A DNA stretch of 5,336 nucleotides from assembly GCA_021778575.1 (NCBI GenBank), contig JAJYCH010000393.1, forward strand, positions 1 through 5,336. Direction: 5' to 3'. Of this stretch, positions 4,392 through 5,336 are shown one piece after another. Position numbers and translations under genes: made by a program. How positions within the stretch are numbered: position 1 is the stretch's first letter; each line of letters opens with the position of its first letter. Origin of the DNA: Planctomycetota bacterium. Lineage in GTDB: Bacteria; Planctomycetota; Planctomycetia; Isosphaerales; Isosphaeraceae. The notes beneath the pieces were generated by a model. That model saw only the letters and a list, made by a program, of their open reading frames with translations. It had not been told where the DNA came from and did no database searches.

Positions 4392-5336
4392 TCAGAAATT
4401 GGCGAGCCGGGTTCGAGCGTCGCCGAACTGGTCGAGTTTGACCCCCATCCGGTCCATGATCGAGAGGTACAGGCTGCACATCTTCCGATCCTGGTCGCTG
4501 TTGTCGCGATAGTTCAGGACCCGGCCGGTTTCGAGCGTTCCACCGAGCCCACCGGCGAGGACGACCGGAAGCTTGCTGGCGTCGTGCTGGGTTCCCGACC
4601 AGAGGCTCGACGTGAACATCAGGCAGGAGTTGTCGAGAACGGTCCCGGTTCCTTCGGGCATCGCTTCGAGCCGGGTCGCCAGGTAGGCGAGCTGGCTGAC
4701 GTAATAGCGGGTGATCCGTTCGTAGGCTTCGGATTTGTCGTCGTGCGACGCGCCGTGGTGGCCGGTCCGGACATCGAGAAACGGGTAATAGAGACCGGAG
4801 ATGTCGCGGTTGAGCAAAAGCGTGGCGATCCGGGTCTTGTCGGTCTGGAAGCCGAGGGCGATGATGTCGCACATCAGTTTCATATGTTCGCGAATGTCCT
4901 CGGGCAGACCGTTGTCGGGTCGAGGCATCATTGCCGGCGCCTGACCTCGTCCCTTGTTGCGTTCGTCGGCCTGATCCTTGGCGAGCCTCATCCGCTGGGC
5001 TCGCTGCTCGACCTCGCGGACGCTGGTCAGATATTCGTCGAGCTTGGCGCGATCCCCCGAGCTGACCCGGCGGCTCAGACCTTCGGCCTCCTGGCGAACC
5101 CGGTCGAGGACGCTCTGGTTCCGCCGGCTGCCTTTGTTGTCGAACAGGCTATCGAAGGCGAGCGACGGGTAAACCTCCATCGGTACGGGCGACGTCGCGT
5201 TTTGCCAGGTGATATGCGAGCTGTAGGCCATCGAGAAGTTGGTCTCGTGATAGCCCGTGATCGGCTGCTCGCAGCCCAGGACCATGCTCGGCTGGACGGT
5301 CTCCTGACCCAGATGGCGGGCCAGTTCCTGGTCGAT
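4392..5336 (-). CDS. DUF1552 domain-containing protein, C-terminal part
   Basis: The frame is open to the right edge, so 314 C-terminal residues are visible and the start lies outside. DUF1552 proteins are abundant in Planctomycetota, are usually exported, and are commonly encoded next to large cytochrome-c-like proteins of the DUF1587/1592/1588/1585 type; their biochemical role is not established. Family marks are IDQELARHLGQETVQPSMVLG at the start of the visible part, then HITWQNATSPVPMEVYP, a helical middle region rich in Arg and Glu (SRRVSSGDRAKLDEYLTSV), FQTDKTRIATLLL, the His-rich HHGASHDD (4760-4737), and the end VLAGGLGGTLETGR...NSDQDRKMCSLYLSIMDRMGV. There is no stop or frameshift. 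The internal ATG at 5285 is not the true start, because the family-like sequence continues upstream of it. A long inverted repeat follows the gene. Confidence 0.9.
   Translation of the reverse strand: MDQELARHLGQETVQPSMVLGCEQPITGYHETNFSMAYSSHITWQNATSPVPMEVYPSLAFDSLFDNKGSRRNQSVLDRVRQEAEGLSRRVSSGDRAKLDEYLTSVREVEQRAQRMRLAKDQADERNKGRGQAPAMMPRPDNGLPEDIREHMKLMCDIIALGFQTDKTRIATLLLNRDISGLYYPFLDVRTGHHGASHDDKSEAYERITRYYVSQLAYLATRLEAMPEGTGTVLDNSCLMFTSSLWSGTQHDASKLPVVLAGGLGGTLETGRVLNYRDNSDQDRKMCSLYLSIMDRMGVKLDQFGDARTRLANF

Noticed and set aside
1..5336. CRISPR array, tRNA, rRNA, transposase or integrase
   Set aside because: No regularly spaced repeats, no cloverleaf or rRNA-like segments, and no recombinase motifs were seen on either strand.

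Overview
The window looks like a chromosomal stretch from a planctomycete, most plausibly of the Isosphaeraceae group. The reasons are a DUF1552 protein (a family heavily expanded in Planctomycetota), menaquinone synthesis by the futalosine route, a CsrA with an added C-terminal tail, and GC-rich sequence throughout. This placement is inferred from gene content only. Every gene I can support lies on the minus strand, so the genes are transcribed from high to low coordinates.

In the order of transcription, 5336-4392 is the C-terminal part of a DUF1552 protein, whose start lies outside the window. Next comes 4391-3858, about 530 bases without an intact gene. It is full of hairpins and holds a good sigma70-type promoter (TTGACA, 16 bp, TAAGAT) followed about 80 nt later by a hairpin with a seven-T tract. 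This is either a small RNA or an attenuated leader. Just past it is a short open frame ending in a decayed-looking CsrA-like segment. Then follows a tight two-gene unit, csrA (3857-3585) and a small single-BON-domain gene (3582-3283), only 2 nt apart.

After a further gap (3282-2973) lies a 201-residue acidic protein with a hydrophobic N-terminus (2972-2367) and an excellent ribosome binding site. It is followed by a long GC-rich hairpin (2294-2346). Then come a 571-residue polytopic membrane protein resembling GT-C (GT39/ArnT-like) glycosyltransferases (2187-472) and the N-terminal part of mqnE, aminofutalosine synthase (379-1), which runs off the left edge and has its own promoter candidate.

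The genes do not form one pathway. The coherent functional unit is csrA plus the BON gene, probably with the upstream RNA locus. CsrA binds GGA motifs in mRNA, and such motifs overlap the ribosome binding sites of both csrA and the BON gene, which suggests local translational feedback. The region most worth follow-up is 4016-4391.
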